A stretch of 64,000 nt of DNA. It comes from Deferribacteraceae bacterium UBA6793 (lineage in GTDB: Bacteria; Chrysiogenota; Deferribacteres; Deferribacterales; Geovibrionaceae). The first letter of the stretch is position 1, and each line of letters starts with the position of its first letter. The translations under genes were made by a program, and so were the position numbers. The stretch spans positions 372,001 through 436,000 of the forward strand of contig DKFP01000014.1 in NCBI GenBank assembly GCA_002452405.1, read 5' to 3'. The notes beneath the pieces are model-generated. The model searched no databases. It worked only from the letters and a program-made list of their open reading frames with translations, and was not told the origin of the DNA. Shown piece by piece: positions 41,404 to 50,549 of the stretch.

Positions 41404-43446
41404 ATGGACGAAAAAACAAAAGCCGGACTTTTGGGTGATATAGAATATTTTTCCGCGAAGCTGGAGGCGGACAATACCTCCATGCTCTTTCTTCCGCTGG
41501 CGAAGGCATATGTTGATCTGAACCGTTTCGACGATGCTGTTCAGGTGCTTCTGCACGGTCTGGATGCAAATCCCGAAATATCCACTGCAAAAACTCTTCT
41601 TGCTAAATGCTATGTTGGCATGGGGCGCGTTGACGATGCGAAGGCTCTCCTTACGGAGATACGCGTTCTTGACCCGAATAACTATGCCGCTGAAAAACTC
41701 CTCGGAAAAATATACCAGAGCGAAAACGAGTATAAAAAAGCCATTATTTCATATAAAAACGCCTATTTCTCCGCACCTGAAGACTCGGAGCTGAGGGAAC
41801 TCATAGAGGAACTGCTTGCCGAGACAGGAATGGAGCTTGCAGACCTGCGCGATGAGCGCAAACTTATGGACGACGATGAGCTTCTTGATACTATCGGGCA
41901 GGAACTTGCGGATGAAGTCAAACACGAGATCGGTGATGTTGCCGACCGCCCAAGCCTTTCCGAAGAGGATGTTAAGACCGCGGTTGACGATATCGTCGGA
42001 CATTCGCCGGATATCGAAGATGCCGATCTGAGCAAATTTGCCGAAGACGACAGTCCTGCGGATACTTCAAACGAAATAGAATCGGAGATGCTTGCCGAGA
42101 TATCAGAAGAGGTTGAACCTACTGAAAGCCTTGACGAAGTTAAAGACGCTGTTCAGCAATACGAGCAGAACTACTTTGCCGGTATCGACGAGCAGGAGGC
42201 GGCTGTTACAGGGGGCGTTGACGCACTTGCAGCGGAGCTTTCCGCTGACTTCGGGCTTGATGGAATAAAGAGCGAGGCGGAAGCATTTGCGGATGAACAC
42301 TCAGTCCCAGAAGAACCTGCCGCAATAGCTGAATCAGCAGAGCAGAAAACGGAAGAATCCTCACCTGATGAGACTGCCGCTCCAGCTGAACATAATATAT
42401 TTGACGATTTTGGTGATATTGAAGAGATATCCGACGAACACCTGGCATCCATAGATGACCTTTTCAGCTTCGTGCCTGTTTCTGAGGACGGAGATGAGAT
42501 GGAAGCTCCGATACCTGCGGCAACAGAGACACAAACGCCTGAAACACAGGAAAAAGCGGAAGAACCGGAGGAGCACGATGAGCCGCTTGAGATAGACGCG
42601 GACGAACAGCTTGCCGACATCTCTTCGGAAGTTGAAGAACATAAACCGGAACAGCAGTTCGAAGAGAACATCACAGAAGAGACGGAAACGGAAGAACCTG
42701 TATCTGACGAACCTGCTGATGAGCAGCAGGAAGAGCCTGCATACATTGAACCGCAGCCGGAAGAATCTGATGCGGAAGATATGGCTGCCGACGGATCGGC
42801 TTCCACGGCTGATGAGGATGATGAAATTAAAGATGAACCTGCGAAGGAAGAGTCTGTCTATGATGATGCGACCGGGCAGGAGGTTGCGGGAGATGAAGAC
42901 ACTGTAATTCACCCCGAAGAGTCCGCTATCCATGCGGCAGAACCGGAGATACGGACGGATGAACCTGAAGAGATATACGATGAACTGATGACTGACGAAA
43001 AGATAGATGACGCTCTCAGAGATGTCCTGAAAGATGATAAGCATGAAACAGCCGAATCTGCGGACGAGATAATTCCGCATAACAGCAGCATCCGCCCTGT
43101 GATAGACGTTCAGGAGGCGGAAACTGAAAACGATATTTCTGACGAATCTGAAAATGCGGTTATTCCTGAAGACATACTTGCTCAGGAACCGGAAATCGTT
43201 TCGGAGATAAAACAGGAGATCGAGAAGGATACAGAGCTTAACGACGAGCTTGCTACTCTTTTTGCAATGGACGAGTTGGAGGAACGTGACAGGAAACCGT
43301 CTTTTAATGAATATGTGAGCAGTGATTCAGATGATGGTGGCACTGAAGGCTTTGTCTATGACCCGCAGCAGCTTGACAATGAGACATATGAACAAGTGAA
43401 CAGGCTTGAAAACTTATTGGAGCTTATAAAAAATAACTCAAAATGA
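41404..43446 (+). CDS. TPR protein with very long acidic low-complexity tail
   Basis: I do not recognise a named function. Residues 1-140 form about four TPR-like helical pairs (LAKAYVDLNRFDDAVQVL, LAKCYVGMGRVDDAKALL, LLGKIYQSENEYKKAIISY), a protein-interaction scaffold. Residues from about 150 to 640 are dominated by Glu, Asp, Ala and Pro in short EEP/DEP-like runs, surely disordered and strongly negative. The last 40 residues become mixed (VYDPQQLDNETYEQVNRLENLLELI), perhaps a helix. No signal peptide or membrane span, so it is cytosolic. It lies between aroB and aroQ, apart from which nothing hints at its job. The acidic tail recalls FimV-type hubs, but without the LysM and membrane parts. 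Confidence 0.7.
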   Translation: MDEKTKAGLLGDIEYFSAKLEADNTSMLFLPLAKAYVDLNRFDDAVQVLLHGLDANPEISTAKTLLAKCYVGMGRVDDAKALLTEIRVLDPNNYAAEKLLGKIYQSENEYKKAIISYKNAYFSAPEDSELRELIEELLAETGMELADLRDERKLMDDDELLDTIGQELADEVKHEIGDVADRPSLSEEDVKTAVDDIVGHSPDIEDADLSKFAEDDSPADTSNEIESEMLAEISEEVEPTESLDEVKDAVQQYEQNYFAGIDEQEAAVTGGVDALAAELSADFGLDGIKSEAEAFADEHSVPEEPAAIAESAEQKTEESSPDETAAPAEHNIFDDFGDIEEISDEHLASIDDLFSFVPVSEDGDEMEAPIPAATETQTPETQEKAEEPEEHDEPLEIDADEQLADISSEVEEHKPEQQFEENITEETETEEPVSDEPADEQQEEPAYIEPQPEESDAEDMAADGSASTADEDDEIKDEPAKEESVYDDATGQEVAGDEDTVIHPEESAIHAAEPEIRTDEPEEIYDELMTDEKIDDALRDVLKDDKHETAESADEIIPHNSSIRPVIDVQEAETENDISDESENAVIPEDILAQEPEIVSEIKQEIEKDTELNDELATLFAMDELEERDRKPSFNEYVSSDSDDGGTEGFVYDPQQLDNETYEQVNRLENLLELIKNNSK

Positions 43447-43497
43447 CCCGAAACGGCGGCTTTTGATATTTATATAGCTGGATTTGACGGTACTAAT

Positions 43498-43506
43498 TGA
43501 TATAAT
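43498..43506 (+). promoter_or_regulatory. Extended -10 promoter for aroQ operon
   Basis: TGATATAAT is a perfect extended -10 (TGnTATAAT). The -35 region is poor (TTGACG is too close at 11 bases), as is usual for extended -10 promoters. Transcription would start about 20 bases before the aroQ ATG at 43534. Confidence 0.55.
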
Positions 43507-43533
43507 AGCTGAATTATCTCACTGGAGAAACAG

Positions 43534-43956
43534 ATGAAGATCCTTGTTGTAAACGGTCCGAACCTGAACATGCTCGGTCGCAGGGAAAAGGGGATATACG
43601 GTGACGTTACCCTTGACTCTATTTGCGAGGAGATGAAACAGAGAGCGGACGGAAGGTGCGAACTGGAATTTTTTCAGTCTAACCACGAAGGCGACATAAT
43701 AGATATGCTGCACAGAACCGATGCGGACTGCATAATCATTAATGCCGGAGCCTACACGCATACAAGCATCGCAATCAGGGATGCCTTGCTGTCGGTTTCG
43801 CTCCCGTTCATAGAGGTGCATCTTTCAAATGTTTACGCCAGAGAGGATTTTCGTCATAAATCATATATTTCTGACGTTGCGAAGGGCGTTATAGCCGGTT
43901 TCGGTGCGAAATCCTATATGCTCGCCCTCGGTTATTTCATCGGAGAGCTTGCTTGA
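43534..43956 (+). CDS. aroQ: Type II 3-dehydroquinate dehydratase
   Basis: This 140-residue dodecameric enzyme performs step three of the shikimate pathway. NGPNLNMLGRREKGIYG carries the catalytic Arg and Tyr, NAGAYTHTSIAIRDAL the substrate-binding Asn and His, and EVHLSNVYARE the catalytic His. GGAG lies seven bases before ATG. It leads the set aroQ-pepQ-efp-accB-accC, an arrangement seen in many bacteria. Confidence 0.95.
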   Translation: MKILVVNGPNLNMLGRREKGIYGDVTLDSICEEMKQRADGRCELEFFQSNHEGDIIDMLHRTDADCIIINAGAYTHTSIAIRDALLSVSLPFIEVHLSNVYAREDFRHKSYISDVAKGVIAGFGAKSYMLALGYFIGELA

Positions 43957-45008
43957 CAGGCAGAATTGCTGAACTTCAAAAGCTGATGGAAAAGAGCGGC
44001 ATAGACTGCCTCTTCGTCAGCTCTCTTTCTGATATTTTCTACCTCACCGGATTCACAGGGAGCACCGCAATGCTCTTTGTGGACGGGTCTTCTGCACTCT
44101 TCATGACTGACGGCAGGTATGAACAGCAGATAAAGTCCGAGCTTTATGAAGGAATTGACAGTATCATAGTAAGCGGCTATCAGGAATCTGTAGCCGCGCA
44201 GGCCGGACTGTATAAGAAGGTGCATGTCACTTATTCCTGCGGGCTTCTGGAGTATGAAACACTCGTAGGTGCCGGATGCGACGTTGACATCGATAGGGAA
44301 AATCTCATCGGCGGTCTGCGCATGATAAAGGACGCTGACGAGATATTGCAGATAAAAGATATGTACAGAGCCGCATACGAAGGCTTTGTTAAGGCGCTGC
44401 CAGTTTTCGTTTCCGGCAACACGGAAGATCACTGGGCTGCGGAGCTTGAAAAGCAGATGAAGCTGGCTGGTGCTAAAACGACTTCTTTTGATACCATCGT
44501 CGCTTCAGGTGCCAGAGGGGCGCTTCCTCACGGAATAGCCACACGTAAAAAAGTTGAGAAAAACGATCCTGTGGTACTGGACTACGGATGCAGGCTGAAC
44601 TATTGCAGCGACGTGACAAGACTGGTGATCGCCGGTGAAAACGCGGAAGCGGAAAAGATAGCCGGCATAGTTTATACAGCGCTGAAAAAAGCGTCGGAGT
44701 TTGTGCGCGAAGGTGTTAAAGCCTGCGATGCGGATGCTGTGGCAAGAGAATATATTGAGTCTGAAGGCTATGGGAAATATTTTAATCACAGTCTCGGACA
44801 CGGTGTGGGCATAGACGTCCACGAAAAGCCGTCGCTTAACAGGCGGGACGGGACCATCCTTAAAGCCGGGATGGTTGTGACCATTGAACCGGGGATTTAT
44901 CTGCCTGAGAGATTCGGGGTTCGCCTTGAGGACACTGTTCTGGTCACTGAAAACGGATGCGAGAACCTTACAGCGGTTTTTGACAGATATATCTATAAGA
45001 ATTTATGA
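43953..45008 (+). CDS. pepQ: Xaa-Pro peptidase (M24)
   Basis: This 351-residue M24 metallopeptidase of the PepQ/PepP type has a creatinase-like N-terminal domain, LYLTGFTGS-type FYLTGFTGSTAM at about 30, then the pita-bread domain. The five metal ligands are visible in LDYGC, CSDVTRL, GHGVGIDVHE, TIEPGIYLP and VRLEDTVLV. Start is TTG at 43953 fused with the TGA of aroQ. Whether it is a dipeptidase or aminopeptidase cannot be decided from motifs. Confidence 0.9.
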   Translation: MTGRIAELQKLMEKSGIDCLFVSSLSDIFYLTGFTGSTAMLFVDGSSALFMTDGRYEQQIKSELYEGIDSIIVSGYQESVAAQAGLYKKVHVTYSCGLLEYETLVGAGCDVDIDRENLIGGLRMIKDADEILQIKDMYRAAYEGFVKALPVFVSGNTEDHWAAELEKQMKLAGAKTTSFDTIVASGARGALPHGIATRKKVEKNDPVVLDYGCRLNYCSDVTRLVIAGENAEAEKIAGIVYTALKKASEFVREGVKACDADAVAREYIESEGYGKYFNHSLGHGVGIDVHEKPSLNRRDGTILKAGMVVTIEPGIYLPERFGVRLEDTVLVTENGCENLTAVFDRYIYKNL

Positions 45009-45015
45009 GGTGTTT

Positions 45016-45591
45016 ATGAGCGTTATCACTCCCAACCAGTTTAAGAGAGGAGCAAAAATTGAACTCGACGGTGAACCCTATGCCGTTGTCGAGTATCTTC
45101 ATATTAAATGCGGAAGAGGCGGCGCAAACGTCCGCACAAAAGTGAAAAGCCTTCGCACAGGTGCCGTTATCGAAAGAACGTTCAAATCGGATGAAAAAAT
45201 AAAACAGCCTGATTTCGAAGAAAAAGAGATGCAGTTTCTCTACAGCGATGGTGAAAAACACTATTTCATGGACAACGAGAGCTATGAGCAGATTGAAATT
45301 CCTTCCGACACTGTCGGCGATAGCTCACTGTTCATGCCCGAAAATATCCATGTGGGCGTACAGATATTCAACGGTCAGCCTATTGGCATAGACCTGCCGA
45401 ACTTTGTTGAGCTTGAAGTTGTTGAAACAGATCCCGGTCTGAAAGGAGACACAGTCAGCGGCGGTTCCAAACCCGCAAAAGTGAGCACAGGCGGAAGCGT
45501 TAACGTGCCCCTGTTCATCAACATCGGCGACGTGCTTAAAATCGACACGAGAGAACAGACATACATGGAACGAGTCAGAACCGCCAGATAA
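45016..45591 (+). CDS. efp: Elongation factor P, arginine type
   Basis: This 191-residue three-domain factor helps ribosomes pass polyproline stretches. The tip loop that is modified on Lys34 in E. coli (KPGKG) reads KCGRGGA here, so residue 34 is Arg and residue 32 is Cys in place of Pro. This KxGRGGA pattern resembles Thermus EF-P. Pseudomonas-type EF-P has Arg at this site modified by rhamnosylation. The C-terminal signature DPGLKGDTVSGGSKPA is intact. Start ATG 45016 follows GAGGT. A longer in-frame stretch upstream lies in pepQ and is not used. Confidence 0.94.
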   Translation: MSVITPNQFKRGAKIELDGEPYAVVEYLHIKCGRGGANVRTKVKSLRTGAVIERTFKSDEKIKQPDFEEKEMQFLYSDGEKHYFMDNESYEQIEIPSDTVGDSSLFMPENIHVGVQIFNGQPIGIDLPNFVELEVVETDPGLKGDTVSGGSKPAKVSTGGSVNVPLFINIGDVLKIDTREQTYMERVRTAR

Positions 45592-45603
45592 GGAGGGTGG
45601 AAG

Positions 45604-46074
45604 ATGGACATCAAAGAGATCAAAGAACTGATCAGATTTATTGAAAAATCAGACATCAAAGAGTTTGAGTACGAAAACGAGAACGAGAGCATTTACATAT
45701 CCAAAAATACCGATGCTCCCCAGATAATTCAGGGCGCACCGCAGATGCAGTATGCGGCACCAATGCAATATGCGGCACCCGTGCCCGCTGTTGCTGCTGC
45801 CCCCGCTGTTGCCCCCGCTGCTCCCGCAGTTTCCGGCACAGAGGTTAAATCTCCCATAGTCGGAACCTTTTATGAAGCTCCGTCACCCGGCGCCGCTGCT
45901 TTCGTTGCCGAAGGAGACACTGTCAGAGCAGGGCAGACGCTTTGCATCATCGAAGCGATGAAGATTATGAACGAGATTGAAGCGGAATTTGACTGTATCA
46001 TCAAAAAAAGAGTCGGTATGAACGGAAAACCCGTGGAATACGGAGAGACGATATTCATAGTCGAACCCATATAA
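45604..46074 (+). CDS. accB: Biotin carboxyl carrier protein of acetyl-CoA carboxylase
   Basis: This 156-residue BCCP has an N-terminal helical part (IKELIRFIEKSDIKEFEYE), an Ala/Pro-rich hinge at about 50-80 with repeated MQYAAP and PAVAA, and a biotinyl domain with the target Lys in EAMKIMNEI (about 117-125). A very strong AAGGAGGG ribosome site precedes it. It is cotranscribed with accC, ten bases downstream. Confidence 0.95.
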   Translation: MDIKEIKELIRFIEKSDIKEFEYENENESIYISKNTDAPQIIQGAPQMQYAAPMQYAAPVPAVAAAPAVAPAAPAVSGTEVKSPIVGTFYEAPSPGAAAFVAEGDTVRAGQTLCIIEAMKIMNEIEAEFDCIIKKRVGMNGKPVEYGETIFIVEPI

Positions 46075-46083
46075 GGGCGTGTC

Positions 46084-47418
46084 ATGTTCAATAAAGTACT
46101 GATAGCAAACAGGGGCGAAATAGCCCTCAGAATAATCAGAGCGTGCAGGGAGCTTAATGTCAAAACGGTCGCTGTCTACTCAGACGTTGACCGCGACAGC
46201 CTCCACGTTGCCATGGCGGACGAAGCCGTGTGCATCGGACCTGCCCAGTCCAGAGCCAGCTACCTGAACGTGAAAAGCATCATGGCAGCAGCTGAGATAG
46301 CAGATGCAGACGCTATTCACCCCGGATACGGCTTTCTCGCCGAGAACGAGGATTTCGCCGCTATCTGTGAGGAGAGCGGGTTTAAGTTCATCGGTCCCAG
46401 CTCGAAACACATCGCCATGATGGGTAACAAATCCGCCGCTAAGGACGCGATGAAGAAATTCGGCGTTCCTGTTGTCCCCGGCAGCGACGGTTCCGTTGCG
46501 GATGTCAAAGAGGGTCTTGAGATTGCGAAGCAGATAGGCTTTCCGGTCATTATCAAGGCTGCGGCAGGCGGCGGCGGAAAAGGTATGCGCGTTGCGCATA
46601 ATGAGATGAGCTTCCTTAACGCTTTCGAGATGGCTCGTGCGGAGGGCGCAAACGCGTTCGGTTCCGACGAAGTGTATATCGAAAAATATATAGAGGAGCC
46701 CAGACACGTTGAGATTCAGGTGTTCGGAGACGGAAAAGGCAAGGGGCTGCACTTCTTTGAAAGGGAGTGTTCCATACAGCGCCGCCACCAGAAACTTCTG
46801 GAAGAAGCCCCCAGCACAGGTATCAGCGAAGCCACAAGAAAAAAGATGGGCGATACTTCCATTAAGGCAATCGAGGCGCTCCAGTATGAAAACGCCGGAA
46901 CAATAGAATATCTTGTGGATAAATATGAAAACTTCTATTTTATGGAGATGAACACCCGTATTCAGGTGGAACACCCTGTTACGGAGATGATGACCAACAT
47001 CGACCTTCTTCAGCTTCAGTTAAGGATTGCCGCAGGTGAACCCCTTGAGCTGAATCAGGAGGACATCCGTATTGTCGGTCACGCCATAGAATGCAGGATA
47101 AATGCGGAGGATCCGGAAACTTTCCGTCCCTGCCCCGGCACCATATCAGGTTACAACACGCCGGGCGGTTTCGGAACCAGAGTGGATTCCGCATGTTACG
47201 ACGGCTACACGGTCCTTCCCTATTACGACAGTATGATAGCTAAGCTCATCGTCTTCGGAAAAAACAGGGAAATGGCTATAGCCAGAATGAAAAGAGCGCT
47301 GGACGAGTTCGTTGTGGAGGGCATCAAAACCACGATCCCGCTTCACAAACGCATACTTGAGCATCATGCGTTCATAAAAGGCGAAATAAGCACGGCATTC
47401 ATCGAAAGGTACTTTTAA
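46084..47418 (+). CDS. accC: Biotin carboxylase subunit of acetyl-CoA carboxylase
   Basis: This 444-residue ATP-grasp enzyme carboxylates biotin on AccB, the first step of fatty acid synthesis. KVLIANRGEIALRIIRA starts it, KAAAGGGGKGMR is the ATP loop (about 159-170), ERECSIQRRHQKLLEE holds catalytic residues, and FMEMNTRIQVEHPVTE the metal and Arg site. Normal length. Its stop overlaps the next start by one base (TAATG). Confidence 0.95.
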   Translation: MFNKVLIANRGEIALRIIRACRELNVKTVAVYSDVDRDSLHVAMADEAVCIGPAQSRASYLNVKSIMAAAEIADADAIHPGYGFLAENEDFAAICEESGFKFIGPSSKHIAMMGNKSAAKDAMKKFGVPVVPGSDGSVADVKEGLEIAKQIGFPVIIKAAAGGGGKGMRVAHNEMSFLNAFEMARAEGANAFGSDEVYIEKYIEEPRHVEIQVFGDGKGKGLHFFERECSIQRRHQKLLEEAPSTGISEATRKKMGDTSIKAIEALQYENAGTIEYLVDKYENFYFMEMNTRIQVEHPVTEMMTNIDLLQLQLRIAAGEPLELNQEDIRIVGHAIECRINAEDPETFRPCPGTISGYNTPGGFGTRVDSACYDGYTVLPYYDSMIAKLIVFGKNREMAIARMKRALDEFVVEGIKTTIPLHKRILEHHAFIKGEISTAFIERYF

Positions 47419-49010
47419 TGCGAAATAAACTCATTATCATACTGGCGGGGCTTTTTCTGACGAGCATAATGTCTTCGGCAGACACAAGCATCGCGGACTA
47501 TTCACTGGATTCGCTGTACATGCGCGCCTCGCTGTATGATAACGAGGGACAGTACGAAGAGGCTGCCGATCTTTACGAGCAGATGCTTGAAAATACGGAT
47601 AGCGCCTACGTATATCTGAAACTTGCCCAGACATATATAAAGCTGAACGATCTTCAGGCGGTTAAGCTCACCGTGGAAAAAGGGCTGCGGCACAATCCTG
47701 ATTCCGTTGAGCTTGTCGGGCTTATGGGCGATATCTACCGCATGAACAGGGAGAATATGTCCAAGGCTGTTGAAATGTACAAGAAGGCGTATGAGCTTTC
47801 AAACGACAGCAGATATATCGAATCGCTTGCAGATGCATACGAGGAGATGCGGGACTACAACAGCGCCATAAGTGCATATAACCAGCTGATATCCAAAGAT
47901 AAGAAGTCTGAATACTATGTCGGCAGGGCAAAAATGTACGCTATGCTTGGGCTTGAAAAAGAGGCTCTGGCAGACTATCACGCAGCGGCTGACATCGACG
48001 GTAACTTTTTTGCCGCATCACGGCTTGCCGACTATTACCTTGGGCTTAATGATACTGCGAATGCGGTCAAGTACCTCAAAATGGTCATACAGACCAACCC
48101 CGGAAATATCATCGCACAGTTTCGGCTGGCGGAGATACTGAAAAAACAGGGAAAAGAGGGCGATGCATATCCGCTTTATGAGAGTATCCTTGAAAATCTT
48201 CAGGGCAACGAAAGACTGTACGTTCTTAAACAGCTGGGTTCTCTCAGCTATAATTCAGGGAAATACGACAGGGCATACGATTATTTCAGACGCGCATACG
48301 AGATAGACAACGATATCCAGACAGGCTATTCCATGGCGCTCATGGCAGAGGCCGCTAAGATGGATACAGAAGCCGAAGCCGCGTATAACGCGCTGCTTGC
48401 TAAACGTCCCGATTTTGCGGATGCAAGAAAACGTCTTGCTGTCATCTACATCCGTGACAAGGAACCGGACAGGGCAATCAAGGTTCTTGAAGATATCGAC
48501 AAAGTCTATAAGGACGTTGACTTTTACCGTATAACTGCGGAAGCATACATTCAGAAAGAGGACTATACCTCCGCAGAGAACATTCTTATCAATGCTTTGC
48601 AGGAGAACGACAAGGATATCAAACTCAGGCTGGATCTTGCTGTGCTCTATGACGAGCAAAAACAGAGAGAAAAGGCTGTCGAGATTGTCAAAGCGGGGCT
48701 CAAGCATCACCCGGATAACGAATCGTTCCTTAATTTTCTCGGATATATGTATGCCGAGATGGGTGTAAACCTGAAAGAGGGCGAAAGACTGATCCGCAAG
48801 GCTCTTGACAAACGTCCGGATGAGGCGGCATATCTGGACAGTCTCGGCTGGATACTCTACAAACAGGGCAAATATAAGGACGCCTTCGCATATCAGAAGC
48901 GGGCAGTCAAAAAAGCTCCGGACGAGCCGGAGATCGCCGCACACATGAAGGCGATAATGAAAAAACTGGGTATTAAGAAAAGCATAGATGAAATCATTAA
49001 AGAGGATTAG
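47418..49010 (+). CDS. Exported tetratricopeptide repeat protein
   Basis: This 530-residue protein has a cleavable signal peptide (MRNKLIIILAGLFLTSIMSSA) and then about twelve TPR helix pairs, for example YEEAADLYEQML, LKLAQTYIKLNDLQAVKL, and LDSLGWILYKQGKYKDAFAYQKRAV near the C-terminus. No lipobox Cys is seen, so it is probably soluble in the periplasm. TPR proteins of this type support outer-membrane or glycan assembly. It precedes a lipoprotein gene, and the two may act together. No more exact function can be assigned. Confidence 0.82.
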   Translation: MRNKLIIILAGLFLTSIMSSADTSIADYSLDSLYMRASLYDNEGQYEEAADLYEQMLENTDSAYVYLKLAQTYIKLNDLQAVKLTVEKGLRHNPDSVELVGLMGDIYRMNRENMSKAVEMYKKAYELSNDSRYIESLADAYEEMRDYNSAISAYNQLISKDKKSEYYVGRAKMYAMLGLEKEALADYHAAADIDGNFFAASRLADYYLGLNDTANAVKYLKMVIQTNPGNIIAQFRLAEILKKQGKEGDAYPLYESILENLQGNERLYVLKQLGSLSYNSGKYDRAYDYFRRAYEIDNDIQTGYSMALMAEAAKMDTEAEAAYNALLAKRPDFADARKRLAVIYIRDKEPDRAIKVLEDIDKVYKDVDFYRITAEAYIQKEDYTSAENILINALQENDKDIKLRLDLAVLYDEQKQREKAVEIVKAGLKHHPDNESFLNFLGYMYAEMGVNLKEGERLIRKALDKRPDEAAYLDSLGWILYKQGKYKDAFAYQKRAVKKAPDEPEIAAHMKAIMKKLGIKKSIDEIIKED

Positions 49011-49020
49011 TGTAAAAGAG

Positions 49021-49094
49021 GAGACTGCCGTGTCGCATCGCTCCTCGCAGAGACCGGAATACGTCTTTGCGAACCCTAAGGGTGAAGCAATCTC
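49021..49094. repeat. Dispersed palindromic element, copy D (5' end of lipoprotein gene)
   Basis: This 74 bp copy begins 11 bases after the TPR gene stop. Left end GAGACTGCCGTGTC; right end GGTGAAGCAATCTC. Inner inverted repeat CTCGCAGAGAC against GTCTTTGCGA. Its right third is nearly the same as copy E (GTCTTTGC..AACCCT..AAGGGTGAAGCAATCTCA). It supplies both the GTG start (49030) and the first 22 codons of the lipoprotein gene. Confidence 0.82.
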
Positions 49095-49692
49095 ATTTTT
49101 TGGCTTATTATGTTCGCTGTTCATAATTGTCCTGACAGTCGCCGCCTGTACGGTCAGACCGGTGGTCACTGACATACCTCCGGATGCACTGAGCAGGATA
49201 CAGCAAACCAACAGAGTCGTATGTGAATATAAAGGCAAGGTTGTGGTGCGATACGTCTACAAAGAGCAGGATATTCGTCTGAAAGGCTATCTGGACAAGC
49301 AGTGCAACAACGATTTTACACTTACCATGTTAGGTCCCCTCGGCATAACCCTTGCAAAAGTTGACTATAAAGACGGCAGAATAACAGCCGTTGACGGCAC
49401 AGGCGACGTGAGCCTTCTTGCGCAGTATATAATGAAGCAGAAAAATCTTGAAAGTATGGTGGAACTTATACGATATCCGTACATAAATGTTGACGATTCT
49501 TTCAAGATATCTCTGAAGGACGGCGATTATTTCCTTACAAAAGACAAATATGAGATAACCGCAGGAACCGACTATCTTATAAAAACGATCAAAACGCCGG
49601 AAGGCACCTATACATATAAATACAGCGGCGGGCAGGCAGAGGAACTGGAATATGTCACTCCTAAGCAGTCCGTTTTCATAAGGCTGCAATGA
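49030..49692 (+). CDS. LolB-like outer-membrane lipoprotein, N-terminus overwritten by a repeat
   Basis: This lipoprotein of about 220 residues has hydrophobic core GLLCSLFIIVL and lipobox VAAC, so the mature protein begins with Cys then TVRPVVTD. The mature part is beta-rich (YKGKVVVRYVYKEQDIRLKG, FTLTMLGPLGITLAKVDYKDGRI) with a pattern like LolB/DUF4292 lipoprotein carriers. In many bacteria lolB lies right before ispE, exactly as here. The best start is GTG 49030, six bases after GAGGAG; an ATG at 48988 is possible but has no ribosome site. Either way, the residues between the start and the core are encoded by copy D of the repeat. The peptide would be removed by signal peptidase II. Confidence 0.72.
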   Translation: MSHRSSQRPEYVFANPKGEAISFFGLLCSLFIIVLTVAACTVRPVVTDIPPDALSRIQQTNRVVCEYKGKVVVRYVYKEQDIRLKGYLDKQCNNDFTLTMLGPLGITLAKVDYKDGRITAVDGTGDVSLLAQYIMKQKNLESMVELIRYPYINVDDSFKISLKDGDYFLTKDKYEITAGTDYLIKTIKTPEGTYTYKYSGGQAEELEYVTPKQSVFIRLQ

Positions 49693-50531
49693 AAAGTGTC
49701 ACCGTTGAAAGCTGCGGGAAGATAAATATCTTTCTGCATGTTCTCGGCAAAAGAGACGACGGTTTCCACGAGCTTTACACACTTTTCGCACCGATAGGCA
49801 TCTTCGACACCTTAACAATAACAGAATCAGACAGCTTTTCAATCGCATGTGACAACCCTCATATTCCCACCGACGAACGCAACATAATCAGCAAAGTTAA
49901 AAACATACTGGCAGAGGACTACAATATTGACTGTCGCCATCGTGTTGATATTAAAAAGCGTATACCCGACGGCGGTGGACTTGGCGGCGGAAGTTCGAAC
50001 GCCGCAGCTTACCTTAAAGCGGTTCTGAAACTGAAAGGGCTGCATATGCCTTTGTCCGTACAGACGGATATTATGGCGCGGGTGGGTTCTGATACAGCTT
50101 TTTTCCTTTATGACAGACCGATGACAGGCAGAGGCAGAGGAGAGATACTCTCGCCTTACGGTTTTTTGCCGCAGGCTTTTGTCCTTCTGGTGAACCCTTC
50201 TGTGCATGTCTCCACTGCGCAAGTTTTCACATCGGGCAATTTGCAGTTGACTGACAGGGCGGAACTGAATAAAATCCCGCACATAGCAAAATTTGAGCAG
50301 TATGGCGAAATCCTCTTCAACGGACTTGAACCTGCGGTTCTGCCTTTTTATCCGGCAGTGACACAGGCAAAAGACGCTCTGAAGGATGCCGGAGCGGATT
50401 TTACCCTTATGAGCGGAAGCGGTGCGACCGTTTTCGGTCTGTTTTGTGATTTCGAACGCGCCCTTTCAGCGGAAAGAAAGATTGCCGGAGATAATCCGGG
50501 CTGGAAATGTTTTTTAACCAAATTGATATAA
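49689..50531 (+). CDS. ispE: 4-Diphosphocytidyl-2-C-methyl-D-erythritol kinase
   Basis: This 280-residue GHMP kinase of the non-mevalonate isoprenoid pathway has CGKINIFLHVLGKRDDGFHEL (Lys/His substrate site), PDGGGLGGGSSNAAAYL as the ATP loop (about 96-112), and MSGSGATVFG as the third motif. Start overlaps the lipoprotein gene by 4 bases. Product feeds undecaprenyl carriers and quinones. Confidence 0.94.
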   Translation: MKSVTVESCGKINIFLHVLGKRDDGFHELYTLFAPIGIFDTLTITESDSFSIACDNPHIPTDERNIISKVKNILAEDYNIDCRHRVDIKKRIPDGGGLGGGSSNAAAYLKAVLKLKGLHMPLSVQTDIMARVGSDTAFFLYDRPMTGRGRGEILSPYGFLPQAFVLLVNPSVHVSTAQVFTSGNLQLTDRAELNKIPHIAKFEQYGEILFNGLEPAVLPFYPAVTQAKDALKDAGADFTLMSGSGATVFGLFCDFERALSAERKIAGDNPGWKCFLTKLI

Positions 50532-50549
50532 ATTTCAGGAGTACATCAA

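Noticed and set aside
42171..42806. Ser-rich 211-codon frame on the minus strand
   Set aside because: It is the mirror of Glu/Asp/Ala codons in the acidic tail gene; no ribosome site and composition is an artefact.
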